Assembly (NCBI GenBank): GCA_021030915.1
Contig: JAGEMR010000014.1
Location: 248,001 to 312,000 of the forward strand
DNA from: Astrothelium macrocarpum
Lineage: Eukaryota > Ascomycota > Dothideomycetes > Trypetheliales > Trypetheliaceae
DNA length: 64,000 bases
Direction of reading: 5' to 3'
This document shows positions 1-11,733 of the stretch, one piece after another. Made by a program: the position numbers and the translations under genes. Each line of letters starts with the position of its first letter. Positions within the stretch are counted from its first letter, which is position 1. The notes below the pieces were generated by a model. That model ran no database searches. It was not told where the DNA came from and saw nothing but the letters and a program-made list of their open reading frames with translations.

Positions 1-673
1 GCCATGATGCAGCCCGCCGACCAGATGTCGATGCTGGTGTTATAAGTACGACTCCCTAAGAGGACGTCGGGCGCGCGGTACCAGAGGGTGACGACCTCGT
101 TGGAGAAGGTGTTGACGGGGATGCCGAAGGCGCGCGCGAGCCCAAAGTCGCCGAGTTTGAGCTGGCCCTTGTTGTTGATGAGCAGGTTCTGCGGCTTCAG
201 ATCGCGGTGGAGCACGCGGTTTTCGTGGCAGAAGGCGATGCCGCGCAGGAGTTGGTGCATGAAGGATTTGATGGTGAGGGTGTCGAGCTGGCCGCGCTCG
301 CCACGCGAGTCCATGTATTTTTTGAGGTCGCGGTCCATGAATTCGAAGACGAGCATGAGTTTGTTCTCGGTGTGGATGACGTCGTGGAGGGAGACGATGT
401 TTTCGTGCTTGAGCTCCTTCATAAGGGATATCTCACGAATGGCAGTCGAAGGCGTGCCCTCCTCCGAGTCTAGGTGAATCTCTTTTAAGGCGACGAATTC
501 GCCAGTCTGACGATTTCGTCCTTTAAAGACCTGGCCGTGATGTTAGCAGCGATTCTAGATAGCCCAGCATCTTGCAACGACTCAAGCACCATGGATAGAC
601 TTACCGTTGCATATGTGCCTTCTCCCAACTTCTCCAACTGCTGAAAAGAACTTGGGTGTCGCTTGTTATCCAT
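1..673 (-). CDS. pho85: PHO85-type cyclin-dependent protein kinase (partial, C-terminus outside window)
   Basis: Exons on the minus strand are 673-605 and 530-1; the intron 604-531 starts GTAAGT and ends CAG. The protein begins MDNKRHPSSFQQLEKLGEGT, a PHO85-like N-terminus with the glycine loop GEGTYATVFKG. Exon 2 carries the ATP lysine (VALKEIHL), the HRDLKPQN catalytic loop, the DFGLARAFG activation segment and the TLWYRAPDVLLGS region, and runs off the window in the SIDIWSAGCIM part of subdomain IX. PHO85 kinases partner with Pcl-type cyclins and control phosphate response, glycogen metabolism and polarity, in nucleus and cytoplasm. Upstream of the ATG the same frame stays open for more than 130 codons but has no ATG, so I chose the ATG at 673. 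The missing part is about the last third of a roughly 300-330 residue kinase. Confidence 0.93.
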
Positions 674-1379
674 TTCGACAATCTGCTGGCCGGCGCCTAA
701 GTCCCTGACACTGATGGTTGAGTCACTGCGATCGTTAAGCGAAAGGGTACCAACGTGCGTTGGCTTGAGAGCGGGCGGAGGTGGACGTCGTGCTGTATAG
801 CGTGGGTCCCAAAGTATTGCACTCGCAGTGGTAAGCTGTTCTGCGATTGAAAGTGGGGATGAGGGACCAGTAGATGGGCCAGTCGAGGGGCCTGTGGTGG
901 ATGTACGCGGAGCAGATGGTCGAGAGGTTGGTTCCGCCGTTTTGCTGAGGTGGAAAATTGCTATGCCAGAAAAGCCTGGCAAGAGCAGTCGCGGAGTAAT
1001 ATAGAGAACAGGAGGGTGAGATATTTCTGCGAGCGTAATAGTGGGGTGCGATTCTGCTGGTGGTGACTGGTGCAACTCCCTTGGCTCACGCAAGTCATCC
1101 TCCTGCTTTTGCCCCCCGGCGCCTGCTCTTGGCCCCAGCCGCCACCCGATTTCAAGCCAGCCTATATTTGGCTTACATTGGGCATGTGCAAGCGTTTAAA
1201 GAGATTGCTCTATTTGTAGCCGCATGATAATGGCGGGTATTACTGAATACAATTTCACGATTTGGTATGTACATCAAATCAGATATTCGAGCTTTCCTTC
1301 GTTCAATCACCCAGTCCCAACGCCCAAAAAGGCAAGTGTTTCATTGCATACAAATCGTATCAGGCCTTCACACATTTTC
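674..1379. other. Non-coding interval between the membrane-protein stop and the PHO85 start
   Basis: This is the promoter and 5' leader side of the PHO85 gene and the 3' flank of the next minus-strand gene. The minus strand stays open in the PHO85 frame up to about 1093 with a short Gly-Pro-Ser-Thr repeat, but it lacks an ATG. I see no other gene. Confidence 0.5.
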
Positions 1380-2383
1380 TCAAGTGTAGTACTTGTCTCT
1401 CAAGGGAAGTGTCCTGTCTGGTCCACTTGATCCACTCGGCCCACCAGGCATACTTGGCACGCTTGATCCTCCCAATGTGTTGAAAGCCTGCGTCCGTGGA
1501 GTCACCGGACTCTTCATCGCGCCAGTTGTGCCGGGAGTTCGCGGCGTTCGTGGCATTTGTCTCAACATCTCCCATTGCTGCTCTGCTGAGAATTCAGACT
1601 CGGGAGAAAAGTTCTTGCCCTCAGCAGTGCCTTCTTCAAGCCTCGTTCGACGTGCAATCTTCTGCTCTTCTGTAGGAAACGCAGACCAGACGGCAATCGG
1701 TATATGAAAGAACAGAACACAACTAGCGATTTAATATTAGCGTATTGTCCAGTCAAAGGTAGCTATGATTCGAATACTCACGCCATAACGACTGTTACTG
1801 CGAAGCTGGCTTTTGCTTGCTCACAGTAATGGATGTTGTTCTTGAAATGAGCTACACTGCAGCTCTTGGTGATATACCACGGAGCACCTGGCTGCGGATG
1901 GGCTGGATCGCTCATGTCTGGTCCAGCCTGGGCATGTGCACTGTATGCCCAGAGGATGACGAGCACGCAGTGGCCAAGAACCGACAGAAGCGGATAGAGG
2001 ACATGTAACATGTATAGTACAACTTTACAGAGAAGGACGAACATTGTGAGGATAGATATCACAACATTGTAACTGGTTGTGCTGTTCCATCCATACGATC
2101 AGTCTGGTTTCTTTTTACTTCTTGTCCTTCGCCTATAGACTTACAATTGCGACCATGGTAGCGGAGCCTTGAAACTTCGATAGTTATAAGCTGCGTATAG
2201 AGCCTCGCTTGGATCGCTATTGAAGCCATTGTCCGAGCCATCTTGCCAAAGTGCCGTACGATAGAGGTCTGGATTCGCAATACCGAAAAGAGCGAGAGTG
2301 GCAACGACGAGACCCAACTCCACAACGAAGAGACCGATGAGCACTTTTGGCAGATGCCATCTCCGAGCCAAATAGAACTGCAT
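1380..2383 (-). CDS. Four-helix fungal membrane protein (conserved hypothetical)
   Basis: Minus-strand exons are 2383-2145, 2072-1782 and 1722-1380, giving 290 residues; both introns start GTAAGT or GTGAGT and end CAG or TAG, and phases match. The protein starts MQFYLARRWHLPKVLIGLFV. It shows a first hydrophobic helix near residues 12-35, a loop with an ALWQDG motif, then two helices near 85-125, a conserved-looking loop with DMSDPAHPQPG and WYITKSC, and a fourth helix before a charged cytoplasmic tail. The tail ends in proline- and glycine-rich sequence with TPRTP and SPVTPRTQ, which look like proline-directed phosphorylation sites. The family is recurrent in filamentous ascomycetes, but I know of no assigned function. 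The layout resembles MARVEL or SUR7-like four-helix proteins, which is an inference from topology only. It is co-directional with, and upstream of, the PHO85 gene. Confidence 0.8.
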
Positions 2384-3400
2384 TTTGTTTTAAATCGTAG
2401 AGATCAGATGGATACAGGAACCGGCTGGTCTCGGTGTCGTTGGGATCCGAGAGAGGAGCTGAAGATGCTGAAGTCCGGATCAGCCTTACGACATGTCCGC
2501 AAGACGCTTTGAGTTGTTCTTGTCGATAGGCAGTGCACCCCAGAAGTAGGGAAGTCAAGACGAATGGCGAGCAACACCCTCGACAGCTGTCGCCGGGAAG
2601 TCAAGACATTATCAGAGCGGGCGCTCACGGTCGTGGCAGCACGAGCTGAGGGCCTATCAAGGGTCTCGTATGCAGAGGGCGGCGGCACGGCGCACGCTGC
2701 GAGTGACGGCGAAATCTTGGTCGCCGTTGAGTGGATGGGTCTGAACAGGCTAGCAAGGACTGCTGCACCACGATGCTTGATCAGCCCACGAATCCAGGTC
2801 GCGCAACTCAGCTCGGCGGCTACAGTGGTGGGGCCCAAAGGGGGATAGATCTACCCTTCTAAGCTGAGACGATGCCGAGTTACTCCTCCCGAGCGGGAGG
2901 GTGGAGGTAACAAACTAAGAAACTGCGGCCGATTGGGTGGGACGATATGCCGTTGCTTGCTGGCGCCAATTGCCTTCGCCAGCACCTCTATCGCAAAGAC
3001 AGTGAGACAATCGCATTGTGCACTTCGCGCGCGCTTGCTCAAATCACCCATCGGTCACGTACGCGTGGGTCGTGAGCTGATTCCTCACTTGCATGGAATC
3101 TTGGAATTGGGTTTTTACTCAGGAACGCGGACAGCGTGGCACATGCAACCCCCTAGTCTTGTCTCAAGGTTATCCAATTCAAGTCATGGGGTAACGCGTT
3201 TGCGGGTCGATTTCAATCTCGCAAGCAAACCAGATACTAAGAGGGGATTGTAACAGTGGCTTTGTGCTGGTGATTGTATTTCATTAAGTAATTAATTTTC
3301 CGTCCCTTGACTCTATTTACAAATGTGAGTTGTGAAGTAGAAGGGTGAAGAGGCAATGCATCTCATTCCTAAGTATCGTCATCTCCACACATTTAATGCC
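2384..3400. other. Intergenic interval, no supported gene
   Basis: Between the membrane protein and the aldose epimerase. Part of it (about 2560-2850) is GC-richer and open on both strands, but neither frame shows a recognisable domain. Confidence 0.5.
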
Positions 3401-4615
3401 TCATACCGTCGAAAAGTCGTAGGTTGCATAATTGACGAATGGCGCAGTATTTGAAGAATAAATCTGCCATTCGCTGCGTCCCCATTGAGGGTTGTTGATG
3501 CCATCAATCCAATCCTGTGTCTCAAACACTATGCACCCAAACTTGTTGACGTATGATGATGCATCCTTGTCATCCTTGTTGCGCTCTTGCTGGCTCTGCT
3601 TGACAGGTATCGTGCCATTCTGTCCGATGCAGCTATACACCTGAAGACCCTGCTGGTTCGTCGAGATGTCCATCTTGATACCAGTCGTCGAAGACCAGAT
3701 AGAAGCAACGGGAAAGTTGGAAGACTCTTGGCCAGTGTAACGAGGTCGGTCGAGAATAAACGCATTATCATATCCGGTCGAATTGAAGCCGGCCAAGTGC
3801 GAATTGTAGATGTCCTTGCCAATCTCCTTTGGTGCAGTGAAGTCGAGTGGAGGGTAAGATTCCACTGTCGAGAGACCTCCAGTAGGAACCTCGATGTTAT
3901 CAATGTCAATGTAGCGATCAGCATACGGCATCCACAGAGTATCATTGAGGATAGTTTGGGTCTTGAAAGCATCCAAGTTCCAATAAATGTGGTTTGCGAG
4001 CATGATCGGAGTGTCCTCTGTGAGCGCTGTAGAGACCGTACGAGCTGTCAAACGTGGCTGTAACTGTCCGTAGATACCTGTTCGTGCTGAGCTTACAGTG
4101 AATGAAGCCTCAGTGTACACGACTCCTGGAAAGCCTTCGAGAGCATTATCGAGGAAGCCAAACGTCACACTGTTGTCCGAGTAGTCGACGACTGTCCAAT
4201 TTCGTTGGTCATAGCCAACTGTGCCTCCGTGAAGAGTATCTATGCCGCCGTGCTCATTCTCTGGAATGTGGTAGGTCACACCGTCGACCGAGAAAGTGCC
4301 GTTCTTGATTCGATTAGCATATCGTCCTACGATTGCGCCGAAATACGTATGATTGGTCTCGGAGTCGATGAGGTACTGATGAGGATCATCATAGCCGACG
4401 ACCACGTCCTGAACGTTGCCTGAGCTGTCTGGAACAAGTAAAGAAGTCAAACGTGCTCCATAAGGAATGAGAGTAGCCGTGATGTTGTCCGCGCGAATGG
4501 TGTAGGGAGTGAATGGTGAGTAGGATCCATGGGCACCGAGAGTATAATTTGCAAGCGGATCAGCGCTCTGTACGAGAGAGGCGAAGGTGCCTACAAGCAA
4601 AGGGAGAAGAAACAT
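3401..4615 (-). CDS. Secreted aldose 1-epimerase (galactose mutarotase family)
   Basis: A single-exon gene of 404 residues. The first ATG is at 4615; the frame opens upstream only through a TTG. An N-terminal signal peptide (MFLLPLLVGTFASLVQS, cleavage near residue 18) indicates export. Family marks are the VGRYANRIKNGTF segment, LHGGTVGYDQRNW (catalytic His region), the NHIYWNLD segment and a C-terminal VFETQDWIDG that corresponds to the catalytic glutamate region (GH-mutarotase-like fold). Several N-glycosylation sequons (NYT, NIT, NHT, NGT, NWT) fit a secretory protein. The enzyme interconverts alpha and beta anomers of aldohexoses; a secreted version probably acts on sugars released from plant or microbial polysaccharide. 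Fungal secreted members usually have about 380-420 residues, so this one is full length. The substrate is not determined. Confidence 0.92.
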   Translation of the reverse strand: MFLLPLLVGTFASLVQSADPLANYTLGAHGSYSPFTPYTIRADNITATLIPYGARLTSLLVPDSSGNVQDVVVGYDDPHQYLIDSETNHTYFGAIVGRYANRIKNGTFSVDGVTYHIPENEHGGIDTLHGGTVGYDQRNWTVVDYSDNSVTFGFLDNALEGFPGVVYTEASFTVSSARTGIYGQLQPRLTARTVSTALTEDTPIMLANHIYWNLDAFKTQTILNDTLWMPYADRYIDIDNIEVPTGGLSTVESYPPLDFTAPKEIGKDIYNSHLAGFNSTGYDNAFILDRPRYTGQESSNFPVASIWSSTTGIKMDISTNQQGLQVYSCIGQNGTIPVKQSQQERNKDDKDASSYVNKFGCIVFETQDWIDGINNPQWGRSEWQIYSSNTAPFVNYATYDFSTV

Positions 4616-5548
4616 CGTGCGAGACTTTACGTGTTTACGTGCCTGCAAGGTTGTTCAGGGAGAGGCTACGGAAGAATTTGCGAGAACTGGGGCATAGAAT
4701 CACTCATATACCCCGACCAGGTCAATCACGCGGCCAATACGATCTTGCAAGAGGCCCAAGCTTACTTGAAATCACCTCTAGGTAGATGATCTGGGGAGCG
4801 AGTCACGATTCGTGAATTGGAGGGGAAAATGACGGAGCTCCCGAGCTCTCTACGTCACGGCGAGCAGATTCAGGTACATGTTGCCAGGGTCCCCGCAGCA
4901 ACATGCCGCAGCTGGATGGAAAAATCGGAAGGTGGAAGAGCAGGTGTGGGGACCGAATGAGGTCAAGGGCAGCAGCAGCGTGCCGTTGCGCGAGGAAAAA
5001 AGCATTGCAACGTTCAAAAACACAACAGAGTCATGCAGGTTCAGTGATGCAGATCCGGGGAGCTGGGGTGAGGAGCTTGTGTCCCGCGTGGAGAAAGCTC
5101 CCAAAAGGACAAGGATTGCCCAGGGAAAAGCGCCAAGGATCCTAAAGCCGAAGCCACATGGCGTCACGCACTCAATTGAACGATGATCTCTGTTAACAAA
5201 AGAAATGGCTTTCATTTCCCATTCATTTGACGAATTTCCAGGTTATAGTTCGAGGACATGGAAGAATTGTTGGACATTTGCATTTGCAACCCGTAAATGG
5301 TTTGGACCCGTCGGTATTTAGACAAGTGCTGATGGATGGATTGAAAACACGGAATGCGACGCGAATCCATCCTTACTGGCAAACGACACCCTTGCTTTAC
5401 AAGCTGGGAACCATCAGAACCTGATCCCTGATTGTTGTTTGCTAAGAGCCAATCTTCCGCTCTCCGCCAGTCTGGTATCCTACAGCTTTTGTTCGCTTCT
5501 GTCTAGGTAAGTTTCAGTTCACATTGTCTTGGAAAGTATGCAAACGTA
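4616..5548. other. Intergenic interval, no supported gene
   Basis: Promoter side of the aldose epimerase and 3' flank of the formylglutathione hydrolase. Open frames on both strands near 4880-5215 are short and have no domain signal. Confidence 0.5.
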
Positions 5549-6646
5549 CTATGATAGTAAGTATTTGGCAGCATGAGCAACATGGTCATCGGCGAACGTT
5601 GCCATCGTGTAATAGCTGTGATCATAGTCTGGCTGCAGCCTTAATTTGATATCCTTGTCAACACCAGCCTCCTTTGCAGCTTTTATGAAATTCTCCGGCA
5701 GGAGCTGCCCTTGTTTATAGAAATTATCTCCAGTTCCCTGGAGAGAAGTTAGCGCAGTTCGCTCCTCGAGACACCACAATCATCACATACCACATCAATC
5801 AAGAGGTCAAGAGCACCTTTCCATTGTTTCACAAGCTCAGTCGCATCATGTTCCTTCCATTTCTGCTGTTGATCTTCACCAAAATACCCCTTGAACGCTT
5901 TCTGACCCCAAGGACAGTTTATAGGATTCGCAATCGGCGCAAACGCAGAACAGGATTTGTACTTTCCGGGATTTTTCAGAAACTGAAATCCTGTCAATTG
6001 ACATATTCGACTTCCTTTTCATGAAAAGCTTACCAAGGTCAATGCGCCGTGGCCGCCCATACTGTGCCCTGTAATGCTCACCCGACTGGAGTCCAGTTGC
6101 TGGAAAGCACCAAAGAGTATTTTTGGAAGCTCTTCGGTCACGTAGCTATACATCTTGTATCCCTTCGACCAAGGGTCTTTTGTTGCGTCAACATAGAACC
6201 CGGCGCCGGAACCAAAGTCGTAGGATTCATCCTCGCCTTGAATCTGAAGACCACCTTCACGGAACGTTAGTCGATCGGTTTTGTATAAATGAACATGGCT
6301 TGAAATTCTTGATGTCATCTTGCGAACCGCGCTCTATTTCTCACAGAATTTTGGGCGAATGAAGCGGTTTGATAAACGTACGTGGGCTGGTATCGGGATA
6401 TACAACTGCGATGCCTTTCTGGCTTGCTGCATGCTGGAAGAAGCCCTTTTCTGAGCAATTGTCGCCAGTACACGTTAGTCCGGAAAGGTATATTAATACT
6501 GGCACTTTGCTACTCGAATTGCTTGTTGCTTGAGGAGGAAGGAAAAGGTTAAAGGCCATATCGCAATTAGTAGTTGTTGCCTTGTGTTTGAGCTTCAGTA
6601 GCTTGCCTCCAAAAGAAGCGATTGTTGCAGTAGTTTCAACAGACAT
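5549..6646 (-). CDS. S-formylglutathione hydrolase
   Basis: Four exons on the minus strand: 6646-6382, 6254-6034, 5982-5791 and 5737-5549, giving 288 residues, the usual family length. It hydrolyses S-formylglutathione to formate and glutathione in cytosolic formaldehyde detoxification (EC 3.1.2.12, esterase D family). The sequence shows FLPPQ and VLIYLSGLTCTGDN near the N-terminus, the nucleophile elbow GHSMGGHG with Ser153, the FLKNPGKYKSCSAFAPIANP segment, GTGDNF with the probable catalytic Asp230, and the PDYDHSYY region with catalytic His266. Exon 3 starts at the second of two nearby AG sites (exon base 5982); this restores LTLFLKNPGKY in frame. It lies upstream of RPB6 in order, but these are separate fungal transcription units. 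Confidence 0.95.
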
Positions 6647-7208
6647 GTTGAGTATCCGTGCAACAGTAACGAAAATGCGTTGGATTGGATTGCAACTTTT
6701 AAAAAATCATTTATATGCACAATCATGATGACGTTTGTTGATGGTGGGGCATTGCAATGCCCCCGCAAGGTACCTGGGAATATTTTCTGATTATGGCAGC
6801 TTATCCCGGGAATTGGGACGAATCCAATTTTAAAAAACCTCGCAGCAGACCTTGCATGACTTAAGTCTTAAGAGACTCCCTAGAGTTTCTCTGCGCATTT
6901 GTAGTGTGGCCTTTCGGCTGTAGTATACTCAGATGGCTATTGTGCTCTTCAAAGACACATCATTCAAGATGGTACGAGTTTGACAACATTAAGCTATAGC
7001 TGATGGGCACGTCGCGCAAGAGGTATCTGCAAAGAGCTTGCCAACGCTATGAACTGCGCTTTTGCAGTCCCTGCGGATATGCTGAAATCCCAAGATCAAA
7101 TCGCCAGGTACGCCTTAGCTACAAGACATTCCGAAACTCCACGCTATGTCAGAAATTTTTGGTGTCCTCCTCTGTTCTGCTCAAGTAAGGCGAGAAAGCA
7201 CATATCAT
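6647..7208. other. Intergenic interval, nothing recognised
   Basis: 562 bases between the formylglutathione hydrolase start and the RPB6 stop, AT-rich, presumably promoter of the former and terminator region of the latter. No domain-bearing frame is visible. Confidence 0.5.
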
Positions 7209-7876
7209 CTAAAGGAGCTCTTCGCAGGTCCAGTCCTCATAGCTAGCACAGAGTTGTGAGCAGCGAACAATTTGATGATCTGAACGAACTTACTAGCCAT
7301 CAGGAAGATATCTCCGGACAATCAAAGGTATCTTTTTCTCTCGCAGCTCTTTGAGTGCTATTTGTAATGGGTCTGTCTCGCCTTCAAGATCGACCAGAAC
7401 AGGGGCATTCATACTGATGAAGTCAGACAAATCTTCAGCTTCGAGAGGAGATTGCGCTGAAACGTAGAAAGTCCAGAATCATCGCTGAACTGACCTAATT
7501 TGCAGTGCGCGCGTGCCTAAAACCCTTGCTCTTTCGTACTTTGTCATATATGGGGTAGTTGTCCGCTTTTCTTTTGGGATCTCTTTCTTTTTCAAGGTAT
7601 TTTTGGACTTCTCTGCTGTAGCGCTAGGATCACCAGAGATTACAACACCATCCTGAGCGCCGTCTCCTACGGCTTGCGTGTCATTGACTTCCTGTTCGAC
7701 GTCTGGTTCCTGCGCTTCGGGTTCTTCGGGTTCGCTATAATAGTCTCCACCTCCAGCACCATCGCTAAGTTACAATTATCAGCTTCCATTTTCACATGAA
7801 CCAAGGATGCTTGGATTTGTTGGCATAGATGTACTTACTCAAATGCGCCGTCATCGTCCCCACCATAATCGGACAT
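7209..7876 (-). CDS. rpb6: RNA polymerases I, II and III subunit RPABC2 (Rpb6)
   Basis: Four exons on the minus strand: 7876-7839, 7764-7495, 7413-7294 and 7242-7209, giving 153 residues. Rpb6 is a shared structural subunit of all three nuclear RNA polymerases and stabilises the Rpb1 clamp. The N-terminus is acidic (MSDYGGDDDGAF then GAGGGDYYSEPEEPEAQEPD), followed by a linker. The conserved RpoZ/Rpb6 fold then runs through RTTTPYMTKYERARVLGTRA, LQISMNAPVLVDLEGETDP and LQIALKELREKKIPLIVRRY to the end DWTCEELL. The Ser codon is split by an intron after LQI, and the Tyr codon after LPDG; both junctions reproduce the family sequence exactly. The length and the acidic tail are typical of fungal Rpb6. 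Confidence 0.96.
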
Positions 7877-8989
7877 GATCGTGAAGTCGCTCTAACCAAA
7901 CTTCTTGGAAGCCCAAGCTCTCTGCTCGACGTTGCAATCTTCGTCCGAATGCTATGGAAAGAAATTATCATCGGTAGCTTGTTTGGCAGGACAACAAGGC
8001 GGTGACAGGTTTCTGCCACCTCCCGCTCAAGGCACACCAAAGGCGCAGGCCGAGCCGCGTCCAATTTAAAAAATTTTGCACAGCGCCAGCTTAATTGCAG
8101 ATATCTCCGCAATGCCATTTTAGAAAGTGAAATCCGATGAAACGTAAGCTCTTGTATGTCAGGCTTTTCAAATGCACGATTTGAAATGCTTGCATAGCCT
8201 ATATTTGGGACGTAATGAAGAGTTGAATTTTTGGGAAAACCTCGTGACCTCTGTTTAGACGCCGATACCGTGAGTATAGAACAGTCTCGAGCGATCTAAT
8301 GTTAGACACAAGCTACCTGATTCTGGTGCTACTTTCGCTTTTGTGTTATCAATACTCGTTGTTGAGATATTCATTTTTGAAGTTCGAAATCGTTGCTGGG
8401 CACCAAAACTCGACCAAGATCGGCAAAGCTTCGGCACTGCAGTAGACACGCTGGGTAAGCGATGCACGAAACTTGTCAACACTTTTCTCTTGCTCACTTT
8501 TGCTCAAACCTTTGAATTGCCGTAGGGGCAGGAAAATCATATTGGTTATCTTGGCTACTGCTTCTATGTGCGTTAGCCTGGTTAGCACGCTTCGTATTAT
8601 AGAGTTATTGCGAGTAGGTGTGTTTCGAATGCGAAGTCCGAGTTCTGAGTGACCGATTACTAGCCTTTGGCCAGCACATGTTGACTTAACGATTCTCAAA
8701 TTGCGGCAATTAATTCCTAAAAATATTTACTGGCACCTCTAATGTGATGATCTACATGAAATGAAGACATGCCCTCGTCCTCTTATTGTTCATGTACCTT
8801 TTTTTTTTCTTTTCTTTTCTTTTTTTCAAAAGTTTACTCTTGTTTCAGGGCAGAATCATATCTCATACAAGATGAAAAGCTAATCGGTAATGTCTATGTC
8901 ACTTTCTTATTTCTCCTTCAAGATGACTGGGATGTTGTTCTGTCTAACAAACCAGGAATTGATGACCTCCCACTCATGACTCGGATCTA
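7877..8989. other. Intergenic interval with a pyrimidine tract
   Basis: Holds the RPB6 promoter and the 3' flank of the P450 gene. Apart from a T-rich run at 8799-8826, no feature is visible; open frames here lack domain signal. Confidence 0.5.
8799..8826 (+). repeat. Low-complexity T/C tract
   Basis: A run of thymines interrupted by single cytosines, about 28 bases, about 160 bases past the P450 stop on its 3' side. It is simple sequence, probably slippage-prone, with no assigned role. Confidence 0.8.
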
Positions 8990-10671
8990 CTAGCGCGATC
9001 TACCATCCCCAAATTTAGCCTCTTCATTCAGCAGATGCTTGTTCAAATTTTTCGGATAATTGGATGTTGCACTCACATCATATTTGGTGAACAGCGTAGC
9101 AATCGCCTTGTAACTCTCCAGTTGACTTAGGTATCTTCCCAAGCAGACCCGACTTCCACCTCCGAATGTCAAGTCGGCACCCTTCATCTTATTTCTACGC
9201 ATTTCAAAGTTCTCTGTGCTTTCCCCGTCTTGCGGAAGCCATCGCTCTGGCTGAAATTGATCAGGGTTTAGACCAAATATTTCTTCATTCCTATTAATCA
9301 CCCACGGATTCATTCCAACTCGGGTGTTTTCTGGCACTAATCGTCCGTCGGGTAGAATCAGGCCTCCTTCTGGAACATAGCGCTCAAGCATCAAGCCGAC
9401 TCCTGGATGGATCCGCATTGCCTCATGCATTACCGCGTCTAGATATGGCAAGGTACTACAAGCTCTCCAGCTGATTGGAAACGATAGCTTTGCTTCTTCC
9501 AGTTCCCGGCAAAGTTTCTCATGAATTTGTGAATCTTTCAAAGTATAGTACAAAGCGGCACGCATGGTGATTGCGGTTGTATCGCTACCGGCTAAGACGT
9601 TCGAGAGTAGATATACTAGGATCATGTAATCATCAACTGCGTCCGGGTATTTGGATTTGGCTTCAATGAATCTATCCAGATAGTCTTCCGGAGAGTCTGG
9701 AGGACGCTTTACTTGGAGTCGTTCCATGTAGGCATTCATACTGAATTGGTTTGCCCATCGAAACGGGGGCGGCCCTATGCGATGAATCGGATTTTTGTCC
9801 AACAGATAATCGAGCTCCGGCATCTGGGATATCTAAAGTTCATTGTCAGTTACAGAATTGCTCCTTAAATAGAGAGACTGATTACTGGAGCGAAGTAATC
9901 TAATCCTCGATTCGACGTCTCGAGGAACTTTTGCTTATCATTCCCATCTTCAAGAATACCCAAAGGCTTTCCAAAAGTAACCCAACTCATAGCGTCCCAA
10001 GCGACTAAATGTTTCGTTAGCCACAAGGATTCGTTGGACTCACGCGATCAGGATTGTTCGTAACATACAGAATCCCAAATAATCCGCCATATCGCATGAG
10101 TTTTCAGGCTTGATGAATCTGTCCTGCAGCTTCTCTACAAACAAATCAATGGCCAGATCAATGTTTGCTTCAAAGTCTTGGACCTTGGTCATGGAGTACA
10201 AAGATTTTACTGGCCTTAGCTTTGTATCATGCCAATCTTCATCAAGCGTGCCGAAAAGATTGGAAACGCGTTGGCCATCCATCATAACATCATTAACGGA
10301 GACCATACTAGTCTGATGAAGCAATTAACTAACTGCACGTAGACGTGCCGAGAAGTTTTCTTGGGTGTTGTTCCTACCTTCTTCCACGGCTTCTTGGTCG
10401 AGAAGACTTGCTTGATTAAACTTGGATCTGATAAACTCACAATATCTGGTCCCATACGAACTGCTGGACCGTATCGACGATGCAATTTGTTGTGCGTTAT
10501 ATCACAACGTCCCCGGTAAACATCAAACAGCCGCCACAAATTAGTGAAATGGGTTGGGAAGGGCCCTGGAAAAGCTTTCAGCGGAGACCGAAAATAGCTC
10601 CAAAGGCATTTGGAGACGAGCAAAATAATGAGACTCAACAAGGAGTCGACCAGCAGTTCCAGCATAGCCAT
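8990..10671 (-). CDS. Cytochrome P450 monooxygenase, pisatin demethylase-like
   Basis: Four exons on the minus strand: 10671-10378, 10312-10069, 10004-9886 and 9832-8990, giving 499 residues. An N-terminal membrane anchor (LLSLIILLVSKCLW) places it on the ER. The proline hinge FPGPFPTHFTNLW follows. Then come the I-helix AGSDTTA, the K-helix EAMR (ExxR), the PERW segment and the haem loop FGGGSRVCLGRYL with the cysteine ligand; all key P450 residues are present. The segment DYFAPISQMPELDYLLDKNP, rebuilt across intron 3, resembles fungal pisatin-demethylase-like P450s (CYP57 and relatives), which oxidise aromatic or phytoalexin-type substrates. The actual substrate is unknown. No typical biosynthetic backbone gene is nearby; the next genes are a PTH11-like receptor, a short-chain dehydrogenase and a PrnB-like protein, all widely spaced. 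Confidence 0.93.
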
Positions 10672-11733
10672 TGTTTTGACTCGCTCATCAGGGCTTCACA
10701 CAGGGATCTGCAGAATAGCTTCAGGAAAGAAAGATATCGAGGGGAGAAAACACTAGGCATGCGCAAAAATCCAAGGGAGAGGAAAGAAATTGAAATCTTG
10801 ATTATATCGTACTATCATCTTTGTAGGGCCAAGCACAAGAACAGTGCTGATTGGTCAATAGTTTTCCGGTGAAGTTGGACATCCTGTCGGCTGCAGTCTA
10901 ACGTGGCACGACCAGTTAGACGCAACACGACTGTATTAGTAGAAGAGGATAGATTTAAACCATCTCGTTTCGACACTCGGCAATTCTCAGCACGCATGAA
11001 CCAGGCAAAGTCGCTACAGGGATCTGACATTTTCGTTGATCTATGATGGACTCCAGAGACCCCTGGGAAATGAAAACAATCCTATGGTGAATGCTCTCTC
11101 TTTCATTAGATGCAAAGATGAAGTAGACCTATCAGGCGGAATACTCATTCTTGAGAAAACGTGGTCTGAAATATGTAGCGTTTAGATCTGTCACTTCTGG
11201 CATGTATATCGCCGGAATGAGTCAAACCCTAAAGACGAGCTTACGCAGACTTCCTAGCTTATAGCAGACAGATATCGCACATGATCACCCTGACTATTGA
11301 GCTCCATGCTTGATTACTTGTCTATTTTAACGCCTGTGGTGAACGATCGGAAGCACACAGCGGAAATTGCATCCAGGGTTGTGCATTTGTGATCCTATAA
11401 TCATTGCATCCGGTGTCCAAGGGAAGAGAAAACCTCTATCAAATCCGGAATATGGCATGCATCTACGGCTCATAGTCTTCAAAGTTGCGCAACCCCGCAG
11501 TGGATCACGCTCGTGATTATTGCCTTCACCGGTGATATCGAGGATCTTCTAACCTTGCAACCTCTTCTTGGGGCGGAATATGATGGGCTGGTTAGCCAGC
11601 AGTCAAAAGACAGCGATTTGAGAGCAAATATTTCCGCTCGTCCGGCTCAGCCTGCCAACAATTTATGCAAAAGGCCTTGGGATTTTGGACCTACCAAGTT
11701 CGAGCAGGATGCTTCAGCCACAGACTTTGAAAC

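Noticed and set aside
88..477. Plus-strand frames over the kinase region
   Set aside because: Shadow of the PHO85 kinase exon on the other strand.
2404..2838. 144-codon minus-strand frame upstream of the membrane protein
   Set aside because: No domain, high Ser/Arg/Thr low-quality composition and open frame on the opposite strand too; looks like GC-driven chance.
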